Assembly: GCA_003194525.1 (NCBI GenBank)
Contig: NBIV01000403.1
Location: 1 to 44,311 of the forward strand
Source: Gracilariopsis chorda
Lineage: Eukaryota; Rhodophyta; Florideophyceae; Gracilariales; Gracilariaceae
Direction: 5' to 3'
Length of the DNA stretch: 44,311 nt
Shown here: positions 1 through 10,724 of the stretch, in pieces
Layout of the letters: every line of letters begins with the position of its first letter
Position numbering within the stretch: the stretch's first letter is position 1
Translations under genes and position numbers: made by a program
The notes under the pieces: generated by a model
The model's input: only the letters and a program-made list of their open reading frames with translations
The model's database searches: none
Told to the model about the DNA's origin: nothing

Positions 1-269
1 CGTGACAGTGGCGTCACAGTGTCCATTTGTGGGGCTCTGCGGTAACGCACGCAGTGTCAACCACACTCTCCGTGTCCGCGGTTACTTTTCAGCTCACCAC
101 GAAACTGGTTATGACCGAGGTTGTATGTGCTCCGTGCTCGGAGATATCATTCGCCACATTAGTGACCACACCGAGTCCGGTTCACTACTTCCTCCTTCGC
201 TACCCAGCGACTCGCTCGACAGGAGTGCATCCGGGTCCGCGGAGACGGCCTTCTCGCTTCGCGATGCGT
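1..269 (-). other. 3' untranslated region of element 1
   Basis: This stretch lies downstream of the pol stop codon in the sense of the element. I see no LTR end and no clear polypurine tract, so the 3' LTR must start beyond the window. Open plus-strand frames cross it, but they show no recognisable domain. Whether element 1 has an opposite-strand gene here, as element 2 does, cannot be decided from 269 bases. Confidence 0.5.
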
Positions 270-3200
270 TCAACTCCTCCCTGCTCCGGGGTGCTCATCC
301 GACGATGCCGTATGAAACGGGACACCGTCCGACGCCGGAGCTTCCTTCCGCGATGGCGCGATCGATTCCCGTTCCTCCCCCTCCTTAGGTGAGAGGGCGG
401 TGGGTTCAGGATGAAGGACCTCCGCGGGCGGAGTAACGGTTAGGCGTTTGGGGTCAAGCGTGCGTTGCACGATACGCGCGGCGCGCCCAACCGGTTGATC
501 GGCAATTGGAAGATCCGAGAGTCCCCGTTCCGGGTGCGGTAAGACGGGTGGGCGGGAGGGACGCAGATTATCCGTTGGCGGAGTTACGAGGTCATCCTCC
601 GGGATTGTCACGAGCGGTGATGAGCCCTCAGGGGGCGCAGGCGCGTGGGCTACGCGGTCGCGTGAGACGCGTTCGAACTGGTTATCGACGTCCAGTACGA
701 CTGTGTCGTCGGCGACGGAAACCACCCGATAGGGTCCATTCACTATCGGTGACAACTTCTGGCGCTTCTCCTTTTCGGGATTATAATATTCCTTTCGCAG
801 GAAGACAGAATCCCCTTCCGAGACCTGGGTATCGGGGTACGAATCTTCGCGTCGAAGTTCTGTTTGTATGCCTCCTGGGCTTTTCCCATAGCCTTTCGGG
901 CGGTAGGGACCATGTTCTTCAACCATTCCTTCCAGGAATCTCGATATAACCTTGGTGAAGGGTACCCCGAGACGTTCGGTTGCGCTTCAATAGCCATGGG
1001 TGGCGGAATCCGAGACAGGACCAGCTCAAATGGAGCGAGGGTCGTGACCCGGTGTACCTGGGTGTTATACGCGTACGTAATAGCGTCCGTGTACAAGTCC
1101 CATTCCATGGGGTGATCCGCGACATACGCGCGCAGTGCGTTGAGCATAGTACGATTGAATCGTTCCACTTGTCCGTTACACTGCGGGTGGTAGGTGGTAG
1201 TAAACATATTCTTGATTCCCAAGATTCTACATACGTCCTGAAAGAACTTTGAGGTAAATTGAGATCCGTTGTCGGAGAGTAGATGTATCGGCGGGCCGTA
1301 AGTAAAGACCCAGTGGGTTACGAACGCACGCGCAACCACGTCCGCAGTAATCCGTTTAAGCGGTACTGTTCTCACCAACTTTGAGAAGCGGTCAGTAATG
1401 ACGAGAAGATACTTGTAACCACGTTTGGTTTTGACAAGCTCGCCCAAGATATCAATAGCGACATATTCGAGTGGCGCCCGTGCCGGGAATAGTGTTAACT
1501 TCTTCGAGTACTTCCGAAGTTTCACATTATTCTTCGCACATTCCACGCACGAGCGGCTAACTGCATAGCAGTCAAATGCCATAGCAGGCCAATAGAAGTC
1601 CCTGCGAAGGGTCAGGTATAGTTTCCTCCCGCCGGGATGTGCACCCAACTTCGCGTAATGCGATAGATGCAAGACGCGCTGCTGCAGCGTGTGAGGTACA
1701 ACGATCTGTGAGGCCCGTGTCAGCGACCTGACTAGGTAGCCTCGATCGTTCACCGCAAAGGGTATCTGTGCGCCCCCGTTAAGACGGGCACGAATCTGGG
1801 CACAGAAAGGATCCTGCTGTTGTTCACGGATCATTTCCTCAGAGGATATGGGAACAACCTGGTCATCCGGAGGATCCGTAGGGTTTGCAGCCAGAATATC
1901 ATCACAGATGTCATCCCCATTCACGTCTGGGTCGTCTTCTTCCGTTCCCTCCAGGGATTGTGCCATGAAACATGGTATTTCCAGATCGTCGACCGGTTCG
2001 GTTTCCGCTGATGTTCCTAAGCGCGATAGGGCGTCAGCCTGAGTATTCAGGGATCCCTTCTTGTAGAGGACATCAAATGTAAATTCCGAGAGTCGGAGAC
2101 GCCAACGCATGAGGCGGCCCGACGGTTCTCGAATTTCGAGTAGCCAACGGAGAGCCGAGTGATCGGTGTGAACCTTGAAATGGTTACCCATAAGGTATGG
2201 GCGAAGCGTTGCCAACGCCCAAACAACAGCAAGACACTCCTTCTCGGACACCGAGTAGTTGCGCTCGTGAACGTTCAACGAACGTGACCAATATCCGATC
2301 GGATGTCTTTCTCCTTCTTCCGTGACTTGAAACAAAGCACAACCCACCTGGTGGGCACTTGAGTCAGTATCCACTTCGAAGGGTAAGTCCGGGTGCGGTA
2401 AGGCCAGAACTGGCGGGGACGTTACAGCGTCGACAAGAGACGAGAATGCTGACGACTCAGCCTCGTCAAAGACGTCCAGTTCGGTGGGTTGTCCTTTCCG
2501 GAGGAGTGCGTTAAGCGGTGCTGACAAGTCGGCGAAGTTCGGGACGAATCGGCGATATACATTGCAAAGTCCTAGGAAGCATCGAAGCTCCGTTTGATTA
2601 GTCGGATGTTTCGCCTCTCGAAGTGATTTCACTCTTGCTTCATCGATTGAAAGCTGTCCGGGGCGGATGATGTGCCCCAGATATTTTACCGAATCGGCGC
2701 AGAACTCACACTTTCCCAGCTTCAGGGTGATGCCTGCGTTGCGGAGCACTGTCAAGACTTCCCGGACATGGGACAGGTGATCGTCCAAGTTATTGGAGAA
2801 CACTATAATGTCGTCCAAGTATACCAGACAGCTGGTCCATTTGAACCTCGCCAAGAGGATATCGATTGCCCGTTGGAATGTAGCTGGGGCATTCGTTAGT
2901 CCAAACGGCATTCGCATAAAGCGATATAGTCCTTGATGGCACACAAACGCGGTCTTATCACGATCTTCTTTCCTAATAGGGACCTGCCAGTATCCCGAAT
3001 TGGCATCGAGGGTAGTGAACACCGTTGCGCTCCCCAGGGAGTCAATGTACTCGTCCATTCGTGGAATCGGATAGACGTCCTTGACAGTAACCGCATTCAG
3101 GCGGCGGTAATCCACACAGAAACGCCATGATCCATCGGCTTTCGGAACAAGGACAACAGGAGAAGCCCAAGGGGATTGTGCTGCTTCGATAACTCCAGCT

Positions 3201-4534
3201 CGCAGCATCTTCTCCACCTGAGATTTCTCTTCCCCCCTTGCTTTAGGGCCTGCCCGATACGGGTGCTGTGCAATAGGCCGTGTATCCGGCAACAAATCAA
3301 TCCGATGTTCGGTTACCCCTATCGTCCCCAGGGAACCGTCCCACATGGCGGTAAAGTCCCTGAGCATGTCACGAAACTTCTCACGATGAGATTCATTAAT
3401 GTGATCCAGGTCCAACTTATCCAAAGCCTGTTCTGGGTCTAACGCAGTATCTGCCGATGCTGAAGTCGTGCTCTTCTGAGCTTCTTCGACAGTCGAATCT
3501 GAACTTTCCCGGGCGGGATCCAACGGAACGAACGGGACCTCCTCCCCCTCCTTAGGGTCTTGTATTCCGAGAACGTCGGATATCGGAATCTTTGTAGGAA
3601 GGATAGCCAACGGATGCGGAAGCATGTTGCCCAGGACCTGGTTTTTAACCAACCACTGAGTGGTAGTTCCGAGGTTAGCAACGAGAACCTTAAAGGGTTT
3701 GTCCGGCTCGACGGATACGATCCCATTTGCTAATGCGAGACGGCGCTGTTCGTAGAGCGAGGGGAGCGGTTGAACAACCTGCAACCCGTGGTGTTTGGAT
3801 GTTACTGAGACCCACACCTGAGATTCCTTCGGGATCGAAACTGGTTCCGCGACGCGAATCTTCGTAGATGCTCGATCCACATTGGACGCTTCCTGAGCAG
3901 CAGGTAAAGGTACCCGTTTACGGGAGGCGTGTCGCAAGGGCTTCCGTACAATCGGGATGGTCGAACCGTTGGCCAATTCCACGGATCTGGAGCGAGGGCG
4001 GATAGCTTCCACGAAGCGGTCACAGAAATCACAACCGAGGATGACCGGTGCAGCAAGAGAATCGCATACGATGAAGTCCAACTTCACCACGTAGGTGCCT
4101 AGTCTGAGTACCAGAGGAATTGTTCCAAGAGTCTGGAGCGGGTTGTTATTAGCGTCCGCCAGATCCAGACTTGGACCAATGCGAATGCATTTCCGCATGG
4201 CGGGTGGAATAATCCCGATATTGATCAGGTTCGGAGCGGCACCTGTATCCAGGACAGATAACTGACGAACCATGAACTGGTTAGAGAGACCGAGGTCACT
4301 ATAAACTTTATAGTTCCTCTTGGCCATTACCAAAACTCGATCCGGGATGCGGAGGTTACGGGACCGTATCCACGGACGACGCAGAGCCACTAAGTGGTCC
4401 GAGCTCACGTCTTCTTGAGCCAGTTTCCTCGTAAGGATTTTGGCAGGGGAGCGAAGCGGTGGCGCCTCAGGCGTCTTCAACTTCGGCTTGGAAGACACCC
4501 CTCCCGTGGGGGAGACTCCCAAGATTAGTTTTTC
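270..4534 (-). CDS. pol: Pol polyprotein of element 1 (PR-RT-RNaseH-IN), one late frameshift
   Basis: The frame is open from the gag stop region in the -1 frame and has no ATG at its start, so it is probably made as a Gag-Pol fusion. Seen in order: an aspartic protease with LDTGAAPN (about residue 92 from 4522); reverse transcriptase with FCVDYRRLN and the catalytic YLDD; RNase H with DTDSS, SEKECLAVVWAL and TDHSALRW; integrase with a His/Cys zinc region ending CVEC, then catalytic residues in AIDILGE, LLSDNGSQF and GQVERFNR; finally a GPY/F module (VNGPYRVV). The long frame runs to 743. Around 825-830 a one-base deletion shifts reading, so the GPY/F module and the acidic, proline-rich tail are in the frame ending at 270. 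All visible catalytic residues are present. No chromodomain is recognisable. Confidence 0.93.
4525..4534 (-). promoter_or_regulatory. Probable -1 ribosomal frameshift site between gag and pol, element 1
   Basis: Read on the minus strand, the last gag codons are CCG AAA AAC TAA, and pol is open in the -1 frame through this point. The heptamer G AAA AAC resembles the efficient slippery sequence A AAA AAC but has G at its first base. The gag stop follows at once. This is inferred from frame geometry and known slippery rules. Confidence 0.5.
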
Positions 4535-6567
4535 GGGACCGAATCGACCGCTGGGTGCGGCTGAGCCCGTTCCGAAAGGTTAGGGTTGTTACCGTTCGCG
4601 GTTTTCGCGGCTTCTCGAGCTTGAGCATTGCGGACCGCAGCCTTTGCGTCTTCATACGAATTACTCGGGACACGAGCCTTATGCTCCGGTGGGAGATTCT
4701 CATAATTTCCCACGATCTTCCACATCTCGCGAATGGGGAGGGTACACTGCGACGCAGTATGACCTTCAAGGTAACAAATGTAGCAAATCAGCGGGGCTGA
4801 ACGTGTTCCGGTGGCGTGGGACATCATTCCGCGGTGCTGAGGGTGTTGTGGTTGGAATGCTAGTTGCTTCGGGTTGGACCATCCCGGGCGGGAGTGTCTT
4901 GTGGCGCTCGACGCGTAGGCTAGCGGGGCTGGGGGAACCCGACCGGGGTTTGCGTAAAAGGCCGGATCTACCACGGGGGGTGTAACCGTGGACGGCAGTT
5001 CCGAGGTTGCAAACGACTGTTCAAGACTGCCAAGATACTGGATGTTATCCGCAAATCCGGAAGGTGGTCCCGGGTTAGGGAGAGATGCCGAGGAAGCCTC
5101 GTTCTCGACGAAGAGAGCCTTCGACGAATGACGCCTCGGGTCTCTCGCTCTGAGGGTGTCACCCTCAGCCTGCGCGTACTGGACCAGTTCCAGATACGTC
5201 GCCTTGCGCTTCTCCTCCCTGTAGCGGGACACCAGTGCCCTGATACCAGGATCTAAACCATCCACCAGCATGGAGCAACGCTCAAAAGCGGTAAACACAT
5301 TTCCACAACGATGAAACGCTTTATTCAAGCTAGTTGAATACGACGTTTCCGTTTCACCAGGCTTCTGTTTCGTATCGCGAACCGCCACGATGGCTTGACT
5401 GATTGCAGTTCCCGTCGCGTACGACCTGAGCAGGTAGTGTACAGCCTCGGGCCAGCACGTAACACCTCCTTCTGAGGCCCTGGACGAACCCCTGACCGAG
5501 TTGTACTGATCTTCAGCCATTCCTGAAAGAAAGTAGGGCAACGCAACGTATGCCTGCGCCTCACTCATTTCGAGTACGTCTGCTTCCTGCACAAAGCGGG
5601 CCAGAAAATCCAACACGAGGATCGGATCTTCACCGGAGAACTTCTGCTTAAGCATCGTCACATTCATACGACGTATGAGATCCTTTACCCGACCGGTGTC
5701 TCTCGAACTTCGAGTGCCCGAAGAGTCTTCCAATCGGTAATAGCGATAGGACAACAGCTTCCTGTAAAGGGGATTCGTCGGTTTCAATTCCTTCAAGCCG
5801 AGATGACGGCGACCTTTCTCCCGCGCACGGATTGCTCCATGGGAGGTGTAGGTAGCCCTCGAACTAGGTTCATCTCCGCGACGGCGGCCTCTCCCTTCAC
5901 GTGATGATCTCGAAGACGAGCTACTCGAACTTGTTTCCGAGTCGGAACTTGACGAAACTTCATAACGATGAACTCTCTTTCCAGGGTGACGGGGGAGGTG
6001 ACTGGAGCGGTGTTGGGTTGAGATGACCTTCACTTCCTCCTGTCTCGGAGCGTTCAGGTCTTCTCTGAGCAACGCTTCCAGCGTGTCCATACGTCCGGTT
6101 ACCCGCATCATATGGGTTTTAACTTCCTCCACGAACTCCCGATATCCTTCTACGAAGGCAGCCGGAGTACCCAGACACTCCAGAATGGAATTCACATCAG
6201 CTCTCAGGAGACGAATATCTCCCGAATAATCCCGAGCCAGGGAGTCACTCCATCGCCGTTCCAACTCGGTAACTTGCTGCGAGAGGGAGGCGTGGGCCAC
6301 ATTGGCAATGTCGATTCTCGACTCGAGGAGATGGTACTTAGGCGACCCGGGTCTCGGGGGGACAGCCGACGGCGTTTCGACCACCGGAGGTGGCGTAGTG
6401 GCCACAGCTGTCACGGCTCGAGGCACCGAGGTTGCCGATGGGATTCCTTGGGATTCCAGACCGACGGCATCGGTAAGTAGTTGTTCCGGAACGGACCTTC
6501 GTGATCTCGCCGCTGCGGCGTTCCGTTGCGGACCATTCCTGGGGGAACTCGGAGCTGTGGGTAGCAT
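4525..6567 (-). CDS. gag: Gag polyprotein of element 1
   Basis: An intact 680-residue frame begins at ATG 6567-6565, 149 nt after the 5' LTR. The N-terminal third is proline- and threonine-rich with a probable helical stretch. A run of serines with Arg/Gly follows (about 205-240). Next comes a helical capsid-like region of the retrotransposon Gag type (about 290-480; it includes KFSGEDPILVLDFLARF and later PGETETSYSTSLNKAF). Near the C terminus is one CCHC zinc knuckle, CYICYLEGHTASQC, with the standard C-X2-C-X4-H-X4-C spacing, which is known to bind RNA during packaging. It ends in TAA at 4527-4525, where pol continues in the -1 frame. Function follows from the family; the capsid assignment rests on position and on similarity to gag of element 2. 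Confidence 0.9.
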   Translation of the reverse strand: MLPTAPSSPRNGPQRNAAAARSRRSVPEQLLTDAVGLESQGIPSATSVPRAVTAVATTPPPVVETPSAVPPRPGSPKYHLLESRIDIANVAHASLSQQVTELERRWSDSLARDYSGDIRLLRADVNSILECLGTPAAFVEGYREFVEEVKTHMMRVTGRMDTLEALLREDLNAPRQEEVKVISTQHRSSHLPRHPGKRVHRYEVSSSSDSETSSSSSSSRSSREGRGRRRGDEPSSRATYTSHGAIRAREKGRRHLGLKELKPTNPLYRKLLSYRYYRLEDSSGTRSSRDTGRVKDLIRRMNVTMLKQKFSGEDPILVLDFLARFVQEADVLEMSEAQAYVALPYFLSGMAEDQYNSVRGSSRASEGGVTCWPEAVHYLLRSYATGTAISQAIVAVRDTKQKPGETETSYSTSLNKAFHRCGNVFTAFERCSMLVDGLDPGIRALVSRYREEKRKATYLELVQYAQAEGDTLRARDPRRHSSKALFVENEASSASLPNPGPPSGFADNIQYLGSLEQSFATSELPSTVTPPVVDPAFYANPGRVPPAPLAYASSATRHSRPGWSNPKQLAFQPQHPQHRGMMSHATGTRSAPLICYICYLEGHTASQCTLPIREMWKIVGNYENLPPEHKARVPSNSYEDAKAAVRNAQAREAAKTANGNNPNLSERAQPHPAVDSVPKN

Positions 6568-6716
6568 ACTGCAGATAGCCGTCCACGGCTTACTTCACCA
6601 GTCCCACGGCTTGGGAATCTCAACGAATGAGCAAAAAGGGATAAAAGGGAAAAGGGGAAGCGGACTTCCGACAGGCCGGATTGAAAGCCAAACCCGTTCT
6701 AGGTCGGGAGACCACT
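6568..6716 (-). promoter_or_regulatory. Leader and primer-binding region of element 1
   Basis: Two bases after the LTR end, the minus strand reads TGGTCTCCCGACCTAG (6714-6699). A primer-binding site starting with TGG two bases inside the LTR is normal. Element 2 has the same core (TGGTCTCC, then GAC.TAGAA). The sequence does not fit complementarity to a tRNA 3' end, because the GAA expected from the T-loop is five bases too early. A 10-base part of the leader (plus strand 6692-6701) is complementary at RNA level to the LTR site at 6869-6878. Confidence 0.6.
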
Positions 6717-7629
6717 TGTGGTGCAATCCCGGTGTGGGAAAGGCACCCAAGGCAGCTCGAAGCCTTGCTCTCTTGGAGAGGTAGGCCCAGCTGGGTAGAG
6801 CCCTCCGTGTCCCGTATGACGGGTGTAACTCCGTCGGGAGCCTGGATGTACCTCGGAGGTTTAGGGGTTAGAACGGGTCGGAACCACGGCTGGTCCGGAA
6901 GTAGCCTGCGAACAGTGGAACAAAAGAGGGAAAGGGACCACCCGACGGGGGCGTGCGGAAAGCGGGAACAGACCCCGGAGGGGGGTGCCGATACACACAC
7001 ACGAACACGCACCGCGCGGCGGTTAGGGGATATGAGGGGAAGGGATGGTCTCACGGTCTCACGACACACGTCGGTAATATCAATACCCAAAACTGGGGCG
7101 GAGATAGGGCCTGTACGGGCGGTCACACGACAACAATGAATACCACGAGTGGTCACAACCCACTGGGTACGACGAGCACGGTCTCCTCGGTGGTGCGAGT
7201 CGGGTGAAACTATCGGGCAAGCGGTGTACCTCCGCGAGGAGTTAGACACTTCGCATGGCGAATAGAGTCAGAGCCGAACTCTTGTTACTTTTCTTGGTGA
7301 GCTCGCCGCCGTGCGGCCGACGCTCAAGTACTAGCTCAGTGCAGTACAGTAGGTAGTGCACTAGCCTAAGTAAAATTAACCCCTAAACTATACTAAAATA
7401 AGTAGCCGTTTTGGGCCTCCTGGCCGGGGCTGTAGCCACGTGTCCACCACCCTTGCCAGGCAAGTACCACAAAATATGAATGTTCCCAAAACCACCCTGG
7501 GTAACCCGACCGCTAATTAGCCCGGTAAACGGGGGCTAAAATTCATGCATCCCGCTTCATCGCTCGCACCGAGTACACCTCAGATATGAGTTTCACCATC
7601 GCCCGTACGCGGGAATGTATTGCACTACA
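6717..7629 (-). repeat. 5' LTR of element 1 (913 bp)
   Basis: The plus strand starts TGTGGTGCAAT and ends TTGCACTACA, giving the standard TG...CA ends. The boundaries are supported by the primer region next to 6717 and by the same end motifs in the solo LTR at 9900-10724 (TGTAGTGCAAT... and ...TTGCACTTCA). A stretch CCCAGCTGGGTAGAGCCC is also shared with the solo LTR. An ACTAAAATA block at about 7392-7400 recurs in all LTRs of the window and, read on the minus strand (TATTTTAGT), could be the core promoter or a processing signal. Confidence 0.85.
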
Positions 7630-7645
7630 GGCAAGGCCATACCTC

Positions 7646-7680
7646 CAGACTCACATATATCCCAGTGCTGGTTCAGTGAA
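7646..7680 (+). repeat. Left terminal inverted repeat candidate of the DDE transposon
   Basis: The plus strand holds ATATATCCCAGTGCT followed closely by CAGTGAA. The inverse of this occurs at 12917-12952 as TTCACT...AGCACGGGGATATAT. Over about 34 aligned bases roughly two thirds match, in inverted order, on the two sides of the transposase pseudogene. Exact ends and a target duplication are not clear. Confidence 0.45.
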
Positions 7681-9899
7681 CATTTCCGTTGACTTACGAA
7701 TGCAGGGAATTATGGAGATTCTTGGAGAACTAATTGCCATGCAGTGAAGTTCTCTAGATCGCTGTAGAACCTAACCCAGCTAATCGAAGAGATTCACCGC
7801 ACATGTCTCTCAAATGCACAAAACAAAAGAAGAGGTCTTTACGTAGAAGTTTGCTTCAGATACCATGCTCCCGCCTTCTCTTCAAGTTCTTGCAACTCAA
7901 CTGCAGTAATTCTCGCCCTGACCAAAACAGCTTCGAAATGCCAGGATCTCCAGCACGAATTATACACTGGTGATCGACATAACCCACACCATTGTAAAGC
8001 TTTCGCTCCGCCATTTTATGTAAACAATTTGCTGCCTCGTTTAACACAATGACTGAATAATCAAAGAGAAAAATATGTAGCTTTTGCCTTCACTAATACA
8101 TGCAATGAAGGATTTGCCAACCTTCTCGCAGTATCTTCATCTCTGATATAGTTCTGTATTACATTTCTTGTGTACATTGGTTTCATCAGAACAAATTCCG
8201 AAAGATTAGATGATGCTAAAGCTGATGAAGTTTTCTGAACGGAGAAACGCTTGTACTCCACAACACAATCTTTTGCCAAATGCTTTGCAAAGGAAGAAAA
8301 TGACATGCACTTTGTATAATTATGTTGCAATCTTCTGTAGCTCCTTTTTCGTATGGTGTTTTGGTCTCCAGTTGTAGGAAGAAAGTTTCTGTTAGGGGCA
8401 GTAAGCAATCTGATTACAATTCCTGCATTATTGACCTGAGCACAGATTAGTCTTCCAAAAACGCTGACGACCGGGTTTTCAGATGAATTTGTATAAGACA
8501 AGCTCTTCATGTTTCGACTAGTTTTATCTATGCCGCCTTTTAAATTATTCCAGTAAACCAGACACTTCGGTCGCATCATGCGAGCAGGATCAAGGGGTCC
8601 TTGCTTCGAGCAAAGATCTTTGTAGGCCTTGCTTAGGTTGTAAAATAAAGCGAAAGAGAACAAATCAGCGGCATAATTTTTCTGCAAAAGATCGTCGTAG
8701 TCTTCCAGAATATGTTTTGCTTTCTACCTAACACATGTAAATGCCAAACTTCGTATACCAGACAAACATAATTTGTAGTTGGCCAATATTTCCCAAGAGA
8801 ATTCGAGTAGTATAGCGTATATTATACCACCCACGCCAGTGTTGCTGCCTTTCCCAACAACAGAAATGATTTTCTCATTCCCCAGCACGGCTGCGTGATG
8901 CATGCATTGCAGTCGATAGGCTGATGTCGGTACCAGTTTCTGGAATAGTTTTGTAGCATAATTCCAGTAGCCAATACCCGACAAATGCACAATTTCACAG
9001 TGGCTTTCACAAACGCTCTTCGCGGCCTGAATTGTTCTCAATGAGGTCATTGTCTTTTTCTCAACAGCCACAGCATTTGTTTGACTTCCATCCTGGTATC
9101 CTACAATTCCATCAGAACTACCAGCCAAAGGCAAGACACCTTTTCCTCCCAGTAGCCCCACAGTCCTAATATGCTCAATAGTGAGGCTCCTGTTGTAGTT
9201 CTCACCCGTGTTATAGTCTGTCTGGAATGCTTCCTATCGTGACAGAAGGTTCTTTGCGAGGAATTTTGGGAGCTGTTAATACTTTGCTCTCATTCACAGA
9301 TCCTTCTTTCATTCCTGATGTAACAGTCAAAGGGTTCATAAACCATATCCCAAGCGACGCCTCAAACAAGCGTTTGCGAAACCGTTCTGTACGAGACGCC
9401 CAATGCTGGGTCTCACTCAGTTCCTGCACCGCTTGTGCTGGAACGGGTAATGTGAGTGATCCATCTGCTACAGCGCTCTGTAGGTCAAGAACTTTGTCAA
9501 TTAATTGCTGCTTAAGAAGTGATGAGTGTTGGCGCTGTCCTAATCTTCAAAGAATTGTCAGCAATTCTTCCTTCCGTAGAAGACGCAAATTGTCCGCTGT
9601 TGCCTCCATTACTTGCTCGACTGCTTCATTTCTGCCATTCTCATCGCTCTCAATGTTCGTTTCCAGCATTCCAAAAACGTTGATCACCTCTTTCCATTTA
9701 CTTCGCATTATCTCTTCGGCACACTCTCTCTTTGACTGTAACGCTGTTGCGCCGTGCATAAGAACAGTTCCTTTCAATACCTCTGCGGCGCACCTGAGAC
9801 TCTGTTCAAAGTCTGTACAAAACGCTGTAAGAAACCCATGAGTCGTTCTAGATGTGAACCGAAATGCCCGCGCAAGAAACCATCCGAGATCTTCTGATT

Positions 9900-10724
9900 T
9901 GTAGTGCAATGCCCCAAATGGGAAAAACACCAAAAGACGTTCGGGATCTCCTTCTCACGAAGTGAACCCAGTTGGGTAGAGCCCCTCTAGGGGTGGCACG
10001 ACGGAGCCGGTTTGTAAGACCGAGGCCACCCTTCGCGACTAGCGCAAGAGGGTTTAGGACAAGAATCGGTATCCGCGAGAGCGGGAATGCGTCCTCGCCA
10101 GAGGTAGGTTTCCACGTGAGTGGGGGTGTGTGAGCGGATGCGCACACGAGAGCCGCGGATAGCGAGAGGTGCTACCCTAAAAAGGGGAAAAAGGAAGGGC
10201 GAAGAGGAGGAAGAGAGGACGAAGTGAGTCGCCAGAGCGACGGGGGTGAACGGCGATGCCGGTAACAATATCCCCATACAGGGCGAAACACCAATGCAAT
10301 TGGAATAATATGACTCCCAGTGATGGGTCCCTTTAGATGTGCAAGGGGGTTAGATGTCCCGTGGTTCACGGCTTTTCCCTCCAAGGAGGAGTAGAGTACG
10401 CGCGCAAGCGGTAACAACTAGAGCCAATTCCCCAGGTTGAGGTCCCTTGTTGGGGAAGGTTTACTGGTGCGACGGCAGTGCGCCGTCGCACTAAGTACTA
10501 GCTTCCGAGAAATGGGTGTGAAAATAATAAATAAAATCAACTAAAATACTCCACATTTCGTGGCAACATCCACTACCTTGGCCAACCGCCAACTGACCCA
10601 AAACCGTGTCCCACGTGTCCATATCCACCATTGTGGGGCGTAGTTCATATACACACTACACAACCGATATTATCAAGAAAGCATTCAAGTACCAAGAATC
10701 CCTCCCTGAGGGCGTTGCACTTCA
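9900..10724 (-). repeat. Solo LTR (825 bp) related to the element 1 LTR
   Basis: It starts TGTAGTGCAATGCCCC and ends TTGCACTTCA, matching both ends of the element 1 LTR, and shares internal blocks such as CCCAG.TGGGTAGAGCCC and AAGTACTAGCT. It is flanked by perfect 5-bp direct repeats TGATT (9895-9899 and 10725-10729), the size expected for Ty3/gypsy integration. No gag or pol is attached, so it is the usual product of recombination between two LTRs. Removing it with one repeat joins the transposase frame exactly (ILQ to SEDLGW). It is well diverged from the 913-bp LTR and may belong to a sister family. Confidence 0.9.
10467..10491. repeat. 10-bp perfect hairpin inside the solo LTR
   Basis: GTGCGACGGC and GCCGTCGCAC are separated by 5 bases. 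The element 1 LTR has a shorter GC-rich hairpin at the corresponding place (GCCGC/GCGGC near 7311), and both are followed by AAGTACTAGCT. A conserved structure in the transcribed LTR RNA is possible. Confidence 0.6.

Larger units (their letters stand above)
1..7629 (-). mobile_element. Ty3/gypsy LTR retrotransposon, element 1 (3' end outside window)
   Basis: Order on the minus strand is 5' LTR (7629-6717), leader with primer-site region, gag, pol (protease, reverse transcriptase, RNase H, integrase). This order with integrase last defines the Ty3/gypsy (Metaviridae) type. The 3' LTR should lie left of position 1, because bases 1-269 do not match the 5' LTR. The element sits with its 5' LTR end 16 bp from the left inverted repeat of the neighbouring DNA transposon. 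The 5 bp after the LTR are GGCAA, the expected target duplication, whose partner is outside the window. Gag is intact and pol carries one frameshift near its C terminus, so this copy is younger or better preserved than element 2 in its coding part. Confidence 0.93.

Noticed and set aside
1..190. 3' LTR of element 1 inside the window
   Set aside because: The sequence does not match the 913-bp 5' LTR at either end.
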